DNA of 64,000 bases from Minwuiaceae bacterium (GTDB lineage: Bacteria > Pseudomonadota > Alphaproteobacteria > Minwuiales > Minwuiaceae): contig JANQEE010000006.1 in assembly GCA_028278525.1 (NCBI GenBank), positions 124,001 to 188,000 of the forward strand. The letters are read 5' to 3'. Shown one piece after another: positions 63,066-64,000 of the stretch (within the stretch, counting starts at the first letter, position 1; the number at the start of each line of letters is the position of its first letter). Below the pieces are notes generated by a model. It made no database searches. It was not told the origin of the DNA and saw nothing but the letters and a program-made list of their open reading frames with translations. Both the position numbers and the translations under genes were made by a program.

Positions 63066-64000
63066 ATGGATCAGGCTCAAAACGACTTCCAGGTGTTGCA
63101 CGAGCTGTTCAAGGCGGCGCGCGCCAGGCTGGACGACAACATCTGGGACTACCTGATCGGCGGCACCGAGACGGAGACGACGGTCAAGCGCAACCGGCTT
63201 GCCCTCGATTCCGTCGGGTTCCGCCCGCGCGTGCTGCGCGACGTTTCGGCGGTCGACTGCTCGGTGACGTTCCTCGGCCACAAGCTCTCACTGCCGGTGG
63301 CGTTGGCGCCGATCGGCTCGCTGGAGTCGTTCGATCCGGATGCCGGTGCCGCCGCCGCCCGCGGCGCGGCTCGGGCCGGGGTCGTCAGCTTCCATTCCTC
63401 GGTCAGCCAGCCGTCGATGGAGGAGATCGGCACCGCCGCCGACAACCCGAAGATCTTTCAGCTCTACGTGCGCGGCGACGACGATTGGATCGGCGACTAT
63501 GCGAAACGCGCCATCGATGCCGGCTACGCGGCGTTCTGCATCACCGTTGACACCGCGCTCTACAGCCGGCGGGAGCGGGACATCGCCAAGCGGTTCGTCA
63601 AACCGTGGCGGCGCGAAATGACGGGGCTCGACTATCAGGCCGCGCTCAACTGGGACAACATGAAGCGGTTCAAGGACCGCCACGACATACCCCTGATCGT
63701 CAAGGGCATCGCTACCGCCGAGGATGCCGCCACCGCCTGCGAAGTAGGGGTCGACGGCGTCTACGTCTCCAACCACGGCGGGCGGCAGCTCGACCATGGC
63801 CGCGGCGCACTAGACGTGCTGCCGGAAGTGGTCGATGCCGTCGCCGGGCGCGCATTCGTCGTCGTCGATGGCGGCTTCATGCGCGGCAGCGACGTGGTCA
63901 AGGGCATCGCGCTCGGCGCCGACCTCGTCGGCCTCGGCCGGCTGCCGATCGCCGGCTTTGCGGCTGCGGGCGAGGCCGGTCTGACGCGCGCGTTCGAACT
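63066..64000 (+). CDS. FMN-dependent alpha-hydroxy-acid oxidase/dehydrogenase (cut by window end)
   Basis: At least 311 residues are visible from ATG 63066; the frame runs off the window. TIM-barrel flavoenzyme of the lactate/glycolate/mandelate group: LPVALAPIGSLESF opens the FMN site, and SNHGGRQLDHGRGALDVLPEV (residues about 234-254) carries the catalytic His and substrate-binding Arg; VVDGGFMRGSDVVKGIALGADLVGLGR binds the FMN phosphate. It oxidises an L-2-hydroxy acid to the 2-oxo acid. Confidence 0.93.
   Translation, partial: MDQAQNDFQVLHELFKAARARLDDNIWDYLIGGTETETTVKRNRLALDSVGFRPRVLRDVSAVDCSVTFLGHKLSLPVALAPIGSLESFDPDAGAAAARGAARAGVVSFHSSVSQPSMEEIGTAADNPKIFQLYVRGDDDWIGDYAKRAIDAGYAAFCITVDTALYSRRERDIAKRFVKPWRREMTGLDYQAALNWDNMKRFKDRHDIPLIVKGIATAEDAATACEVGVDGVYVSNHGGRQLDHGRGALDVLPEVVDAVAGRAFVVVDGGFMRGSDVVKGIALGADLVGLGRLPIAGFAAAGEAGLTRAFE

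Noticed and set aside
1-64000. tRNA, rRNA, CRISPR array, prophage or integron
   Set aside because: No cloverleaf with a TTCGANNC arm, no regularly spaced direct repeats, and no integrase or phage structural genes were seen in the gaps.

Overview
High-GC bacterial chromosome fragment, densely coding and without phage, plasmid, transposase, CRISPR array, rRNA or tRNA. The gene content points to an alphaproteobacterium, probably of the Rhodospirillales type. The indicators are a CarD regulator close to an RpoH-type sigma factor, an FdxA-type 7Fe ferredoxin, a TAXI-TRAP transporter, a tripartite tricarboxylate (TTT) transporter, a single-chain methylmalonyl-CoA mutase, a fused indolepyruvate oxidoreductase, and interspersed GC-rich palindromes. 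The organism assignment is inference; no marker rRNA is present.

Layout. 1-4.4 kb: 5' part of a serine beta-lactamase-like hydrolase, then a TAXI-TRAP transporter (receptor, fused permease, 71-aa membrane protein) whose permease part is bracketed by nested inverted repeats. 4.4-10.7 kb: indolepyruvate ferredoxin oxidoreductase, a small GIY-YIG protein set between two palindromic repeats, and methylmalonyl-CoA mutase. 10.7-19 kb: information and stress block (SUV3-like helicase, S4 RNA-binding protein, lactate permease, TerB-like protein, ferredoxin, CarD, a phosphatase homologue that has lost its metal ligands, RpoH). 19-23.2 kb: TetR-like protein, M48 lipoprotein protease, secreted nuclease, rhomboid protease, DinB-fold protein.

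23.2-30.5 kb: eight closely spaced minus-strand genes (TctC, TctB, TctA, two MaoC-like hotdog proteins, acyl-CoA synthetase, thiolase-like protein, DUF35 protein). They read as one programme: import a carboxylate, make its CoA ester, hydrate it, and cleave it. The thiolase-like protein appears to lack the nucleophilic cysteine, which suggests a retro-aldolase like the sterol side-chain enzyme Ltp2/ChsH2. This is my main candidate for an undescribed system.

30.7-40.9 kb: D-aminoacylase-like amidohydrolase, MFS and DMT transporters, SDR, crotonase, two class III aminotransferases and one class IV aminotransferase, and an orphan NarL-type response regulator. 40.9-41.6 kb is non-coding or weakly coding and partly AT-rich. 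41.6-45.6 kb: a polyamine/opine-type ABC importer with two strong hairpins between the binding-protein gene and the ATPase gene. 45.7-51.7 kb: two small unknown proteins, an MscS channel, an FAD amine oxidoreductase, an MDR reductase, and a Cys-less alkyltransferase-like DNA repair protein. 51.7-57.1 kb: acyl-CoA-type genes (crotonase without the catalytic glutamates, NIPSNAP, RidA, PaaI-type thioesterase, AMP-forming ligase, VOC protein). 57.2-62 kb: a second DUF35/thiolase-like pair directly followed by leuC-leuD-leuB on the same strand. 62-64 kb, divergent: double-hotdog thioesterase and an FMN alpha-hydroxy-acid oxidase cut by the window end.

Three families of palindromic repeats punctuate the window: CCCTCACCC...GGGTGAGGG elements; TTCGAGACG...CCTCCTCAG elements, often paired and framing the GIY-YIG gene; and two long hairpins with 33-36-nt arms, each placed about 35 nt before a start codon.
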